This document shows, piece after piece, positions 26,153 through 37,928 of a DNA stretch of 64,000 nucleotides; position 1 is the stretch's first letter; every line of letters begins with the position of its first letter. The notes beneath the pieces were generated by a model, which was not told the DNA's origin, did not search any database, and saw nothing but the letters and a program-made list of their open reading frames with translations. Where the stretch lies: the NCBI RefSeq assembly GCF_030272615.1, contig NC_081413.1, forward strand, positions 156,546,349 to 156,610,348, given 5' to 3'. Position numbers and translations under genes: made by a program. The stretch is from Cryptomeria japonica (lineage: Eukaryota > Streptophyta > Pinopsida > Cupressales > Cupressaceae).

Positions 26153-27243
26153 TGACGTACGCATCAAAAAAGTCATAGTTAGATTTAGTATTTTGACAAA
26201 TCCTTTGGCAGAAAGATAGTCAAGAGCGAGCACTAGAAGTTGTGTATTTTTTTGTAATTTTTTGTTGAGTATTTTTTTTAATGATTTTTCCAATCGAGCA
26301 CATCCTGAAAATTCGATACCTGTTCGTGCGCGAAGCAAAACTTGCACCAAAACAATCAAAAATATAATTTTTAATTTTTATTTTTTGTAAATAATCAAGT
26401 GTACTTCAATAATATATAAATTATTTTAAATTTAGATAAGTCGATTAAAAGTTATTAAAAAAATGGTACACGTATGTCTTTGAGAACTATGGAGACACTG
26501 GTAAAAGAAATTCAATAATAATATGTTATTGTTGTTCAAATTTCAAATAAATTATATGGCTATAAAGCTCTGAAGATGGGTGAAAATACGGTGGAAATTT
26601 TAGAAATACCCACTTGATGAAGTGTAAACCCGATGATGACAAAGTTGAGAAACCAAGTTGATAAAACAAAAAACGTCAAAAATGAGGGAAATGGAGGGAA
26701 ATGAAACTTCCAACCTGTAACTTTTTCATCCAGACCTATTCACAAGCCTAAACAGTCAAAAGTGCATACGGGCTTCCTGTACTATAAACAACGTGTACAA
26801 GGTAATTTTAAAACAAAACCACGTACGCACTTTTTTTACAATAAGAAGCGCGTACGTGGTGTTAAAGCTAGAAACAGTGCGTACGCGCTTCTACCCGTGT
26901 TTACAATGTGGGTGTGTGCATACATATATGTTAAATATGTGTGTATGTGTATTGCCTTCTGATATTTTATGTGTATTATATGTATATGTGTATGTATGTA
27001 TATTGATATATATTGCCTTTTGATATCTTATTGTACTATATTGTCTTCCTCTCTCTTTGTCTCTTTCACTCTCTCTCTCAGGACCCCACATAACACCTAA
27101 TGACCTCTTCGGACTGTGTATGATGTCTCAAGGGGTCAAATGGTGTCTTAAAGGGTCATATGGTGTTGTAACACATGTGTGGCTCAATTAGGACCCCACG
27201 TGACCCCTAATGACATCATGTGACATGTCTTTCTCTCCCCCCA

Positions 27244-27295
<52 letters not shown>

Positions 27296-27532
27296 TCCCT
27301 TTTCCATTCTCTCTCTCTCTCTCTCTCTCTCTCCCACCCTCCCTCCCTTTTCCATACTCTCTCTCGCTCCCCCCCCTCTCTCTCTCTCTCGCTCTCGCTC
27401 TCCCTCTCCCTCTCTCCCTTTTCCACCCTCTCTCTCTCTCTCTCTCCCTTTTCCATTCTCTCTCTCTCCCTCCCTCTCTCCCCCTCACCCTCCCTCTCTC
27501 CCTCACTCTCCCCCTCTCCCTCTCCCTCCCTC

Positions 27533-27570
<38 letters not shown>

Positions 27571-27775
27571 TCCCTTTCTCCCTTTTCCTTCACATTTTCT
27601 TTACTAGAAAAGGTGTGTATGGGGCACTGGAACTATTAGTTCATTGGTCTGCTAATTTTTTTTAAGGCCTAACAACACGTACGTGGTACTAGAAATATTA
27701 ATGTTGGTTTGCAACAAATATCTTTGGGCCTAACAACGCGTACGAGGTTCTAAAAAGATTGCGTACGCGGTACTG
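26153..27775 (+). repeat. Left subterminal GTACG motif cluster
   Basis: Repeated near-palindromes with core CGTACG: GACGTACGCAT (26,154), CCACGTACGCAC (about 26,819), GCGCGTACGTGGT (about 26,848), GTGCGTACGCGC (about 26,877), ACACGTACGTGGTAC (27,676), ACGCGTACGAGGT (about 27,736) and GCGTACGCGGTAC (27,761). Related forms such as GTGCATACGGG also occur. CG-containing words are rare in the surrounding AT-rich DNA. These are candidate transposase-binding sites. Confidence 0.75.
27228..27593 (+). repeat. CT-rich low-complexity tract
   Basis: CTCTCT and CCCTCTCCC with interspersed TTTTCCA. Apparent long frames on both strands are composition artefacts. Confidence 0.9.
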
Positions 27776-28093
27776 TGACATATACTTTTAGTTTCCCAAC
27801 CGCCTCAATGGCCTCAAAAGAAGTTTTTGAGGTCGTTGAAGGCCCCACTGCAACTGTGTTTGGGTTTCTATGACTGTTTTATACATATGAGTAAGTGAAT
27901 TTTTTGTTTTTGCATGATTTCAAATGATTGAATTGTTGTTCTTATTAGTTTTGTCAATGTTATTGTGATTGTTTAATAGTTTTCATTCAAAAAAATAATG
28001 ATAAGATGCATATTTATGGTTATTTGATTATTTATGAACTTTTGTTTACATATATATGTAATATGATTCTATTTAGGACAACCGATATCAACC

Positions 28094-31063
28094 ATGGGAA
28101 AGAACAAGCGAGAAACGATGGAACAACGAGAGGCTGAAAATGAAAGACAAAGGCAATGTATGAAGAAATTACGTGACATAAGAACAATGAGACAAGAAGG
28201 TATGTCATCCTCAACATCTCAATTCGATTTACCAAACGAACATAATGCACTTAATGCAATTGAAGAAGAGACCTTTGATTTACTGTATGAACCTAATGGA
28301 ATTGAAGAAGAGACCACATTGAATAATCAATTAAATGATGAACATACACATGCTCTATTTGATGAATTGAATGTTCACAATGCACACAATGCACACAATG
28401 CACCGATGTTAACACCTCCTAGAATAATTCGTAAGAAACCAAAGTATCTAATTGACATTGATGAGAATATATTGAAGCCAATGCCCGATAAAATGAATGA
28501 ACAAACTTGTAGGAGATTGGTTAAAAGAATATGGCAAAACTATTTTGAAAACTTAAATCAAACCGCAAGATGTCAATTAATTGTTCAAATGATTAAAAAT
28601 TTGAATTTTAGACAGACAATGAAAATTCTAGGCCTAAAATCATCCGAAAGTAACAACGAAAGAACTATTGTGAGAAATCTATTTGATGCATATCAAGCTA
28701 TTGGTTCAAAATCATGTACTAAAGATTCTAATGTTACTCGACGTGTCATTACATCAACCATAATGAGCAAGACAATAAAAAAGATCGTTTGATAAGCAAA
28801 ACAAGTAAGTCAATAAACATTAGTAGAACAACATTAAGTAAAGCATTACCGAGGCGGGAAAAAATAGAGGAACCTAACAATAATTCTCTTTGGGCATTCT
28901 CGAGTACACTACCACACAAAGACAAGGTTGTTGATTCAAGTAGACTACCACACAAAGACAAGGTTGTTGATGCACTAAGAACATTAATTGAATTTTTTTG
29001 GCATGACAACACAAGAGTTTCGCCTAACCAAAGAAATGTTGTTAGAAGGCGAACCGGGTCTACAAATCAGGAGCCACATGTTAAACACTATTTGGATATG
29101 ACTCAAACAAAATTTTATGAAAGATTCCTTGAAAAGTTTCCTCAAATAAGAATTTCTCAAAGCTTTTTTGAAATGGAAAAACCTTTTTATATTAAGATTA
29201 ATCATGTTTGCACCACGTGTTGTTGTAGGATGCATATTAAATTTTCCATGCACTATGATACTTTTCGTCATAATTGTTCTACTTTGCACACTAACGATGT
29301 TTTGCAAGAATGCAATATACAAGCACCTCCTAAGTCAGTAAGAGAATTATTTCAAATGTGGTATGTAATGTAGATGATGATTGCATTTATTATAAGATAC
29401 CTTGTTTGGAAGGTTCTTGTGCTATATGTGGTGGTTTGCAACGTTTACCAAGATTAGTACATTTGGAGAGCACACATGAAATTGGTAGGAAATTACTTTC
29501 TTTTGGAAAATACAAGATAGTCACATATGGAGTTAAAGATAGAAATGATTTGAAGAGATGTGAGTTAGTGAAAAATGATATATGTGTAGCTGAATTTATG
29601 AAAATATTTCAAAATAAACTAGTTTATGAGTACATAATGCATACACATAGAGCTCGATGGCTAGATGAGCAATTTAAGTTATGTAAGGACACATTTCCTC
29701 TTGGCACCATTGTCTCTATCGTTGATTTTGCTGAAAATTATACACTACAACCTCAAATTGAAGTGAAATCTATGTATTATCATTCTACACAAGTTTCTAT
29801 TTTTGTACACATAACATTCATGTATGCAGATGATAGCAAAGAGGAGGATAAAAATGTTGTAAGAGAGTATCACTTCTACATAAGTGATGATCGTACTCAT
29901 TTGTCAGAGTTTGTATAAGGATGCTTTAAAGTTTTCTATGACAATTTAAAAGAAAGAAACATACAATACAACCGACACTTAATATGGTCAGATGATTGCA
30001 CCACACAATTCAAGAATGCAAGGATGTTTAATTGGTTGACAAGGATGCATATGACAAGCGGTGTACAACATTTTTGGAATTTCACTGAGATTGGACATGG
30101 TAAGGGAGAGCACGATGGTGTAGGAGCATGTGTAAAAAGAGCCCTAGCTAGAGAAGAATTGAAGTACGAAGGTGGTGCTGAATTGATAGATGCAGAAACA
30201 ATTGTGCGATGGTGTAACTCTACGATGGGTCTAGGTAATCCAGGTATGTCAATGGTTCGTAGATATTTTTGGTTGATCACTGAATCTAAGATTGAAAACT
30301 ATCTAGATTGTTGTACAGTTACAAGATTGAGTGACATGCACTCATTTATGTGTTCAAATGCAAGTTCACTAGTAATTTATATGAGACAGATGGTATGTTT
30401 TTTCTCTTCATGCATGTATTGTTTGTGGGAAGAATGTGAATCACAAGAGTGGGTTGACGAATGGTCTTGTAAACTGTTGGTTCCCATTGATACATATCAA
30501 ATTCCCAAAGCACTACAATTGATCCAGATGGAGACATCTGTGGATTTTGACCATGTATCCGACCTAGTGGATTCAGGTGATTTTTTAAGTTAATTTTTTT
30601 GCAAGTATTCTTTTTGGTTCATTTTGTTCTACACCACACTTTATTTTTGGTATTAATTATCACTTTATAAAATGCAGGTCCTGTGCATGTAGTTGTTGCT
30701 GAAGAGAACAATGAAGAAGGAATGGATTACTATTTGTGTCGTTGTGTTGAGCCTAAAAGAAAATTGACAACCATAATCATTGACAGAGAGGGTATTGAGT
30801 ACCCAATAGGGTCTGTTGTCATGACAGAAACATGGCTTAGGAGATACCTTATCAAGAATTTCGATGTTTGGTTGTTCAAGGACATTGAAACACATATACA
30901 TATTCTTCATTTCTCTAACCTTGTTGTTGCAACAAATATTCATTTGATGAAGTATCATGGTAGACCTCATAACAAAATTTTATGGAAAGTTTGCGAATCT
31001 GACCATGAGGCAATACTTGACACAATACGGGTTAGAGCCGATCCTAAAGGCTCACTTGATTGA
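28094..31063 (+). pseudogene. Transposase-like gene of the TTAA transposon, broken
   Basis: It starts at an ATG in good context (AACCATGGGAAAG). The N-terminal 230 residues begin basic (KNKRETMEQREAENERQRQ) and include a helical RRLVKRIWQNYFENLN segment. A Cys-rich region follows (CTTCCC at about 29,210; CAICGG at about 29,423). The core has DFAENY (29,724), then WSDDCTTQFK (29,985-30,014, 89 residues later), then TEIGHGKGEHDGVG (about 30,084-30,122). These acidic residues are candidates for an RNase-H-like DD(E/D) catalytic triad (inference). Breaks are a frameshift near the A-run at about 28,780, another near 29,358-29,373, and an in-frame TAA at 29,916-29,918. A GT-AG intron (30,577-30,677) joins the last two frames in phase. 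The series ends at the TGA at 31,061-31,063. Confidence 0.8.
30577..30677 (+). other. Intron in the transposase-like gene
   Basis: GTGATTTTTTAAG to AAAATGCAG, 101 nt and T-rich. It splits a Gly codon and joins GTGGATTCAG to GTCCTGTGCATG. Splicing removes the stop at 30,591-30,593 and restores one frame across both sides. Confidence 0.8.
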
Positions 31064-31136
31064 TTTTACAGTTCAGAGTAGAATGATTTTGAGAATTTTG
31101 TATATATCGTCGACGAATTGTTCTATATTCATTTTT

Positions 31137-31395
31137 TGTATATATAAATGCCCATGAGCTGATTTGTACATGTTTAGGCGCATAATTTTGTATATTTAAA
31201 TGGAAATGATGTGATTTGTACATATTTAGATGCCAAATTTTGTATGTTAAAATGGCAATGAGTTGAATCACACATATTGTAATGCCAGATTTTGTATAAA
31301 AGCCCATGAGATGATTTGTAAGACATTTTTTTGTATATTCAAATAGCCAAGAGTTGATTTGACCATATTTAGAGGCAAATTTTTGAATAATATGT
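31137..31395 (+). repeat. Short tandem repeats after the transposase-like gene, about 57 bp
   Basis: About five diverged units of the form TTTGTATAT-AAATGGCAATGAG-TGATTTGTACATATTTAG-GCCAAATT. They lie directly downstream of the gene end. Confidence 0.7.
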
Positions 31396-31599
31396 GACAA
31401 TATTTTGTGACTATTTTTTGTGTCTATGTTTTGTGACTATGTTTTAAGTTTATGTGATGTGAAAAGGTCAATCATGTCCATTATTGATAAGGTCAATCAT
31501 GAGCATTATTGATTCTTGTATAATCATGGAGAATTATTTGAGTCATTATCGGGTCATAGGAGTCATAGATTGAGTCTAGATGCAATTTGAGCAAAAAAT

Positions 31600-32885
31600 G
31601 TCATTATTGTCAAAAAAGTTGTCAAGCAACTTCTAGATCGTGCTGGTAGGGTATGGCTCTCGACATTCCAATGCTTTGGGATGCATGAAAGGATCATGCC
31701 TAGCGTAAACCTACCCACCCAGACACGTTCGTGATGTTCGTTTGTGCACAGGATGAACAAAATCAATTCTAGCCTATCTTGCAACTTTGCATTGCATGTA
31801 ACTGACAATTTTTGCAGCAGTGAAAAATGCTACCAATTGAAAATGGATCTGAGTCATCAGAAACCAAGATAGGCCATTGTAGAGGAGCCTCACACAACCC
31901 CACAGGTTCAAATGGATTGGTCATATGTGTCCTGGATAGGAAGAAACAATTCGTCAAAGTTTGACAATTTTTTGGACTTAGGGCACTTGAGAGATCGCAC
32001 TGGTAGGGTATTACTCTTGATGTTTCGACACTTTGGGATGCATGAGAGGAGAATACCTAGTGTAAACCTTCCCACCCGAACGCGCTCATGACGTTGGTTT
32101 GTGCACATGACGAATGAAATCAATTCTTGCCTATCTTGCAACTTTGCATTGCATGCAACTGACGGTTTTGCAGCAAGCAAAAAACAAAAAAAGTGCTACC
32201 AATTGAAAATGGCTTTGAGTCACCAGAAACCGAGATATACCATTGTAGAGGAGCCTCACGTGACCCCACAGGTTCAAACGGATTGATCATATATGTTCTA
32301 GATTGGAAGAAATAGTTTGTCAAAGTTTGACAATTTTTTGGACTCAGGGCACTTGAGAGATCGCGCTAGTAGGGTATGGCTCTTGACATTTCGATGCTTT
32401 GGGATGCACGAGAGGAGCATGCCTAGCATAAACTACCCACTCGGATGCACTCATGACGTCGTTTGCGCACACGACAAACATAATCAATTCTAGCCTATCT
32501 TGCAACTTTGCATTGCATGCAACTGACGATTTTTGTAGCAAGCAAAAAAATGCTACCAATTGAAAATGGCTCTGAGTCGTCAGAAACTGAGATAGGCCAT
32601 TGTAGAGGAGCTTCACGTGACCGCACAAGTTGAAATAAATTGATCACATGTCTCCTGGATTGGAAGAAATAGTTCGTCAAAGTTTGACAATTTTTTGGAC
32701 TCAGGGCACTTGAGAGATTGTGCCGGTAGGGTATGACTCTCGACGTTATGACACTTTTGGATGCACGAGAGGAGCATGCCTAGCGTAAACGTGCCCACCC
32801 GTATGCTCTCGTGACGTCGGTTTGTGCACACAATGAATGGAATCAATTCTATCCTATCTTGCAACTTTGACAACTTTGACAACAA
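31600..32885 (+). repeat. Tandem repeats of about 360 bp, three and a half copies
   Basis: The marker GGTAGGGTAT(G/T) recurs at about 31,646, 32,002, 32,368 and 32,725. Each is followed by the same ordered blocks (TCGACATT, CTTTGGGATGCA, GTAAACCTACCCACC, CTATCTTGCAACTTTGCA, CATTGTAGAGGAGC). Short frames seen on either strand repeat with the unit and show no conserved coding. A decayed TTTGACAACTTTGA run follows to about 33,000. Confidence 0.9.
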
Positions 32886-33177
32886 GTGACCAACTTTGAA
32901 AACAAGTGAGTAACTTTGACAACAACTGAGAAACTTTTACATATTTTATCCAAATGAAGCCAAACTTTGACAACTTTGATGACAATTGAGCAACTTTTAC
33001 ATCTTTGATCGAAATGATCATTAATGGTCCCAAAGTACCTTATTTAGATAAATCAATGGTAAAACAATACGAGAACCAAAATTTGACCACTGTGAGCATG
33101 AGGGTGCTCTCGTACCACACACATATTGTTGTTTATATTCATATTGTTGATTACATAGGTAAATATTCATTTAAATT

Positions 33178-34562
33178 TGTAGTCACATAAATCTGTCCAT
33201 TTTAATTAAATGAATATTTCGTATTTATTTGATTAAAAATCCACTAGCCATCAATTAATTAAATTAATATTAAATTAATTCATCTTCAAACATTCTTCTA
33301 TTAATTAAATAAATTATTCAATTTATTTTAATTAATTCATTAAACCAAATTCACAATCAATTAAATGAATAAATCCTATTTATTCAATTTAATCCCCTTT
33401 GATCTTTTAAATAGATTAAATAAAACATTTATTTAAATCATTTATCCCCCCCCACTTGCATTTTCCTACAAATGCAACTTGCACCTATTAATTGAAATAA
33501 ATTAATTTTATTTTAATTAAAATCCTATTTTCCCTCACCCACCAAATCCACTTGCAAACCTAACCCCCTTCTAGATTCTTCTAAACCCTTCCTAATTAAC
33601 CTAATCCATCCCCTAAATATTGTCACATTCCTAAGCAAATTGGAGTCACTTCTCAAAGACTCCAAAGTCTAAAAAAAGCAATTAATGCTTTGTGTGTTCA
33701 ACAAATTAACCTCTAAAGTCTTCCAAACCACTTATGGCTCTTACATGACCATTAATGGTTAATTCCACTTGCACCCATGGTTAAGGACTTTGACCCCTAA
33801 CTTAACCCTCATGTAACCCATGTGTCTCCTCAAGCATTTATTGCTTTGACCATGGTTATCCCTTTAACCCTTGCACAAGAGTTTACCCATTGGATACAAG
33901 CTTTATCCAATAGATAACTCTAACCTAACCTTAACCTTACCTCCCAGGTTAACCCTCAGGTCATGTCAAACATTTAATGCTTCTTCCCTCTCCTCTCAAC
34001 CTCTCTCATGTTGACACTTGTCATCTTGGGATTGGGTTGAAAGCCCTCACATGGATCATGAACCATTCAATCCTGACCCTTGTTGAGATTACTCAATCTC
34101 AACCATCCATTGCTCCATTTTTCCTATAAATAAAGCCCATTTCTTCATAATCCAGATCCTGAAAACTTGTATGCATTTACCTTAGAGTCATTTTTAGATA
34201 GAGAGCATTTAGCATAATTCACTTTGGTCTAAAACTAATCTTAGTTAGTTACATAATATCTCATTTCTTAGCTTGTTCATGTTTGCATTTTCATGAGCAT
34301 TTACTTCATACTCTTGAATCTCCATAAGACATCCAAAAATAGTGCAAAAAGCTACTGAGAGCTACACTCATTTGGGAACTTGGAGAGGAGAGGAACAAGG
34401 GAGAGCTAATGGCGTAGGGAGCATCATGAGTCAAGTCTTAATGTTTATTCATTTTTATTTCTAATATGCTTCTATGCTTAATCTTTCTTGATAATGCTTT
34501 TTAATGGTTTAGTTTTATGTTGATTTGACTAACCCCCGGACTAACCGTTTTATGGCGTTACA
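33178..34562 (+). mobile_element. Solo LTR nested in the DNA transposon
   Basis: Begins TGTAGTCACATAAATC and ends GGCGTTACA, with perfect 5-bp duplication AAATT (33,173-33,177 and 34,563-34,567). CTATAAATAAAGCCC at about 34,124 is a good TATA box on the plus strand. The interrupted host sequence is a local repeat: TTGTTGTTTATATTCATATT occurs before it (33,125) and again after it (34,697). Confidence 0.85.
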
Positions 34563-34985
34563 AAATTTATAAAATAATAGCCACCAAATAAAGCAAATAC
34601 ACAATAATGAACTGAATACAAGGAGTTTTGTAGGGTTAATTCAACATTTTAAAAGTTTGTCAAATCATATTCCACGATTGCAATGTTTTATATCATAGGT
34701 TTTTGTTGTTTATATTCATATTGTTGATTACATAGGCAAATGATTAATTAACTTTATAAAAGGGCAGCCACAAAATACAATGAATACACAATAATGAACT
34801 CAGTACACATTTATTGGATCAAATATCAATATTTATATATATATCAAAGAAAGGCATGTCTGCCAAGTCAATACAAGTATTAAAAAAATGTGGCATATGC
34901 CATGTCCAAATCGATATACAATAAAAATGTAAAATATATCTACATGTGTTGGTCATTCTATGACCACAACTAACACTATATGATC

Positions 34986-37595
34986 CTAAACTTGTGGTGG
35001 ATCATCAAAATTGAACCTCTTCGATGCAGTACACGGCTCTGTAGATGGTTGCAAAACCACAATTCAAAAGCCAAGTTAGAATTCTTTTGTACAAAATAGT
35101 TCACAATTAACAACATAACTATGCATTTAACTATAATTTCTTTGCAATTCAAATCTAGATTACCTCATCATCTGATCTCGGATCTAATGTCTTCGCTCTC
35201 CTCTCCTTGTCAGTCTTAGGAGTTTTCTTGAAGACAAATTGCAAAGGATCCAAGTTATGGCCGAGCCGCGAAGGGGGCTATTGTAGATTAAATATACAAT
35301 TAATACAATGTACTAACATAAATACATCAAAAATACTTAAAAGCTATAATATAGAGAACAATGACATACTAGTGTCTGAGATGCTTTTCCAATGGAATGA
35401 GGATGGCTCACCATCGATGGAGAAACTGTCGCTATTACCTATACAAAAAATGATCAAAGATTAAATATAATTAATATAATGATAAGTATTGTAGGTTAAA
35501 AACAATTAATGTAATATATCAAACAAAAGTGTATCGTATCCTGAGATGCTTCTCCAGTACACGAAGGAGGGCTCGCCATTGATGAAGCAGCTATGGATAT
35601 TTCCTGTATGAAAAAATTATAAGATTATAATTTATCACAAGTTCACATGTACATGTGCATATAATCATGAAATCAAGAAAATAAAGTAGAGATACATACC
35701 TCTGCCCTCTCTCGATCCTTAGGCGTATCAGGTGCATTCAATAAATCCACATAGCTCAATGGCTGCTGTACATGTAAAATAGATAAAAAACACTAATCAA
35801 TCTACAAATCACAACTAAGACAATTTCAACATTTTCAAACAATTTTACAACTAAAAATGTGTTCAATTACCTTTTTCCCACGTTTTGGCGTCTTCAAGGA
35901 TTTCTTTTGCTTAGGACAAGGCCTAGACGCAGAGGGGGTACCCTAAAAAATCAAAATTAACATGAGATATTAGTACAGATAATATATAAACATAATTTAA
36001 AAAATCTAAAATAAAATGACTTGCATATTCCATCAAAACAATACATAAAAAAGGGTGTACAAAATATGATACCGTATAGCCTTGTAGGCCAAAATCGATC
36101 GCCAAGAGTGTGATGTCATCAATCTAGGACATTTGGTCCTCTCTTAACACCTACAAACCAAAAATTGGGCGAAGCATCAAAGATAGTTAGTATATCTTGT
36201 AATTTTTTTGAATTCAAAGTGTACTATTCTATTTTTACATGTTACAAAATTTATACCTCAGGCGTCGAAGTTGCAGCTGCAGTAACTACAGGAGGAGTAT
36301 GGGATACCGCTGTTGCATCCTGAAATGCATATTATTTGTATCAATTTAAATCGATGTATAAATGGAAATTCATTTATGTAATTACAAATTTAAAGTGACT
36401 GATAAATAAAATGCTATGAATTCAAATCAACACACCTATGTTTGTAGTTGATGGCCAAACAACATGTCCATCAACTCTTCTGTGAGCGCCACATCCTCAA
36501 CCATGCATGTCTGACATCTACTCCCACAAATTGTGCACAAATGAGATGTGGATCCATCTGTAGCGGCCTCGTCATCCGTCCCTGTGCATATCCCCGAGTA
36601 ACCGACACACACATGCTGAATGGGCTCTTTGTCGCCATCTAGAGAAACTAATGGCTCATCATCCAGTACAAGAGGGTCTACTAACTATATCCCATGCTGG
36701 ATGATGGCACCAGTCAATGTTGTGGCCGCCTGAATAGTCTGTAGCTCCATCGACTCTTTTAGCTCTACTGGGACAACCTGATGCACCTTGGGTTTGGGTG
36801 TTAGGGGGCGGTGACTCTTCGAGGCTACTCGCCTACGGGCTCCAGGTCTATTTTGGGAAGAGCCACCAACTCTACCATGGAGCTCTCTCATGTCAAAATA
36901 GTTTGGTTGCACATTGAGGACAAACTCACAATATGCTTTTCTCAAAAAATACAATGGCACCTCATAATTATTACAAGGTGGATCATCAAAGACCATCCAC
37001 CACTTTTGCCAAAAAAGATTCTTCATCTGCACATTGGTGCACCAATGTATGGGAAACTTCTTTGCATTAAGAGGTAACGACTCACCAGTTTTAGGGTCAA
37101 CAAAAAGGGCACATATTTGTTGTTTACTAATATTTTTGTTTTTCACTCCCTCGTATGATATCTCGCTAGCATAGTATTGATGACACATATCCCTATAGTT
37201 TCCCCATTTTGTAATTTGTGTGGAAACAACTGTGGCACCACTAACTAATCTTTCTAGGCTAGTGGCGAGGGATTTATGATTCTCAAGATCAGATGTTTTC
37301 AATTTATTAATCAGTCTATTTATTTTAGACATGTTTTGCCCTAACTGATTAATCAATTGCTCCTGTGTATCATGTGTACTGTCAAAAGGAGGAGCTAGAT
37401 GTGTATCTTATGGGTTTTATTCAGGGTTTTTAGGAGGTGCATCTTGTTGTTGTTGTTGTGGATTATGAAAATCTAGTTTTTGAAACAAAAAATAAAAAAC
37501 CTAATCAAAATAAACGAAATTAAATTCAAAACGTAAAAAAAATTGAATAAACGAGAAAAAAAAACAAAAATTAAGCAAAACTAACCTTGATCCAT
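34986..37595 (-). pseudogene. Ten-exon accessory gene of the TTAA transposon, function unknown
   Basis: The ATG at 37,593-37,595 gives a 10-nt first exon. Exons, in order: 37,586-37,595; 36,436-37,472; 36,257-36,319; 36,073-36,150; 35,871-35,942; 35,700-35,765; 35,535-35,603; 35,370-35,438; 35,164-35,277; 34,986-35,036. All junctions keep one frame, 543 codons, ending at the TAG at 34,986-34,988. Every intron has a GT donor except the one after exon 7 (AT, a likely mutation), and all acceptors are AG. Five in-frame stops interrupt it (codons 22, 25, 266, 349, 379, all TAA or TAG). The product has an N-terminal Gln run and a coiled coil (QLGQNMSKINRLINKLK). A compact core follows (WGNYRDMCHQYYASE, WCTNVQMKNLFWQKWWMVFD, LRELHGR-type basic end), then a CTICGSRCQTC cluster and a Lys-rich tail. 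It lies convergent to the transposase-like gene, 333 bp from the right end. Family unknown. Confidence 0.8.
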
Positions 37596-37724
37596 AGCAT
37601 TTGGTGGAGAAAAGTGGGAGCCGATTCGCGATTGCATGGGGAAAATGAAGAAAAAAGGCTGCGATCACAAGGAAAATAAGACCAGTTGATTTAAAAAAAA
37701 ACTTTTATTGATAGGTACCATGTA

Positions 37725-37860
37725 CGCTGTTTTTAGGACTAAAAACCACGTACGTGATCACTTTCCTAAAGCACTACGTATGTGGTATCTTTTCTTTAGG
37801 CTCGGGGACAACGAACCTAAGCGCATACGCGGTGATTTCAAATTTTAATACTGCATACGC
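37725..37860 (-). repeat. Right subterminal GTACG motif cluster
   Basis: CATGTACGCTG (about 37,728), CCACGTACGTGATC (37,746), CACTACGTATGTGG (about 37,771), GCGCATACGCGGTG (37,820) and TGCATACGCTGC (about 37,852). The core matches the left cluster and lies between the accessory gene start and the right TIR. Confidence 0.75.
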
Positions 37861-37888
37861 TGCTTGTTTTTTCATGTTTTTTTAAGGT

Positions 37889-37928
37889 GGTGTCCACTTT
37901 TCTGACCACCATCTTTGTGCACATACCC
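37889..37928 (-). repeat. Right terminal inverted repeat
   Basis: On the minus strand GGGTATGTGCACAAAGATGG starts exactly inside the TTAA at 37,929-37,932, and GTGGACACC ends the matched part. Confidence 0.9.

Larger units (their letters stand above)
25820..37928. mobile_element. 12.1-kb TIR DNA transposon at a TTAA site, family not recognised
   Basis: Flanked by TTAA on both sides (25,816-25,819 and 37,929-37,932). The undisturbed copia LTR has a single TTAA in the same context at 57,411-57,414 (AACTCACTTAATCTGACTGC), so the boundaries are exact. The first 22 bp at the two ends match at 20 positions (GGG[C/T]A[A/T]GTGCACAAAGATGGTG), with a further shared GTGGAC nearby. It holds two convergent genes: a transposase-like pseudogene on + (28,094-31,063) and a ten-exon gene on - (34,986-37,595). 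GTACG motifs cluster near both ends, and tandem repeats and a later solo LTR occupy the middle. TTAA duplications are known for piggyBac and Kolobok. I do not recognise either transposase here with confidence. Confidence 0.9.

Noticed and set aside
27184-27665. Long overlapping frames on both strands (Arg/Glu-rich and Ser/Leu-rich)
   Set aside because: They are translations of a CT/GA low-complexity tract, with frames open on both strands at once.
31044-32885. Repeated frames of 60-118 codons within the tandem arrays
   Set aside because: They recur because the DNA repeats. Stops and shifts differ between units and there is no conserved protein.
31600-32885. CRISPR-like array
   Set aside because: The unit is about 360 bp with no short repeat-spacer pattern, and the DNA is plant nuclear repeat.
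34986-37595. Reassigned stop codons (TAA/TAG read as Gln) in the accessory gene
   Set aside because: C-to-T decay explains the same pattern. Other dead elements nearby show it too, and the gene's own end uses TAG.
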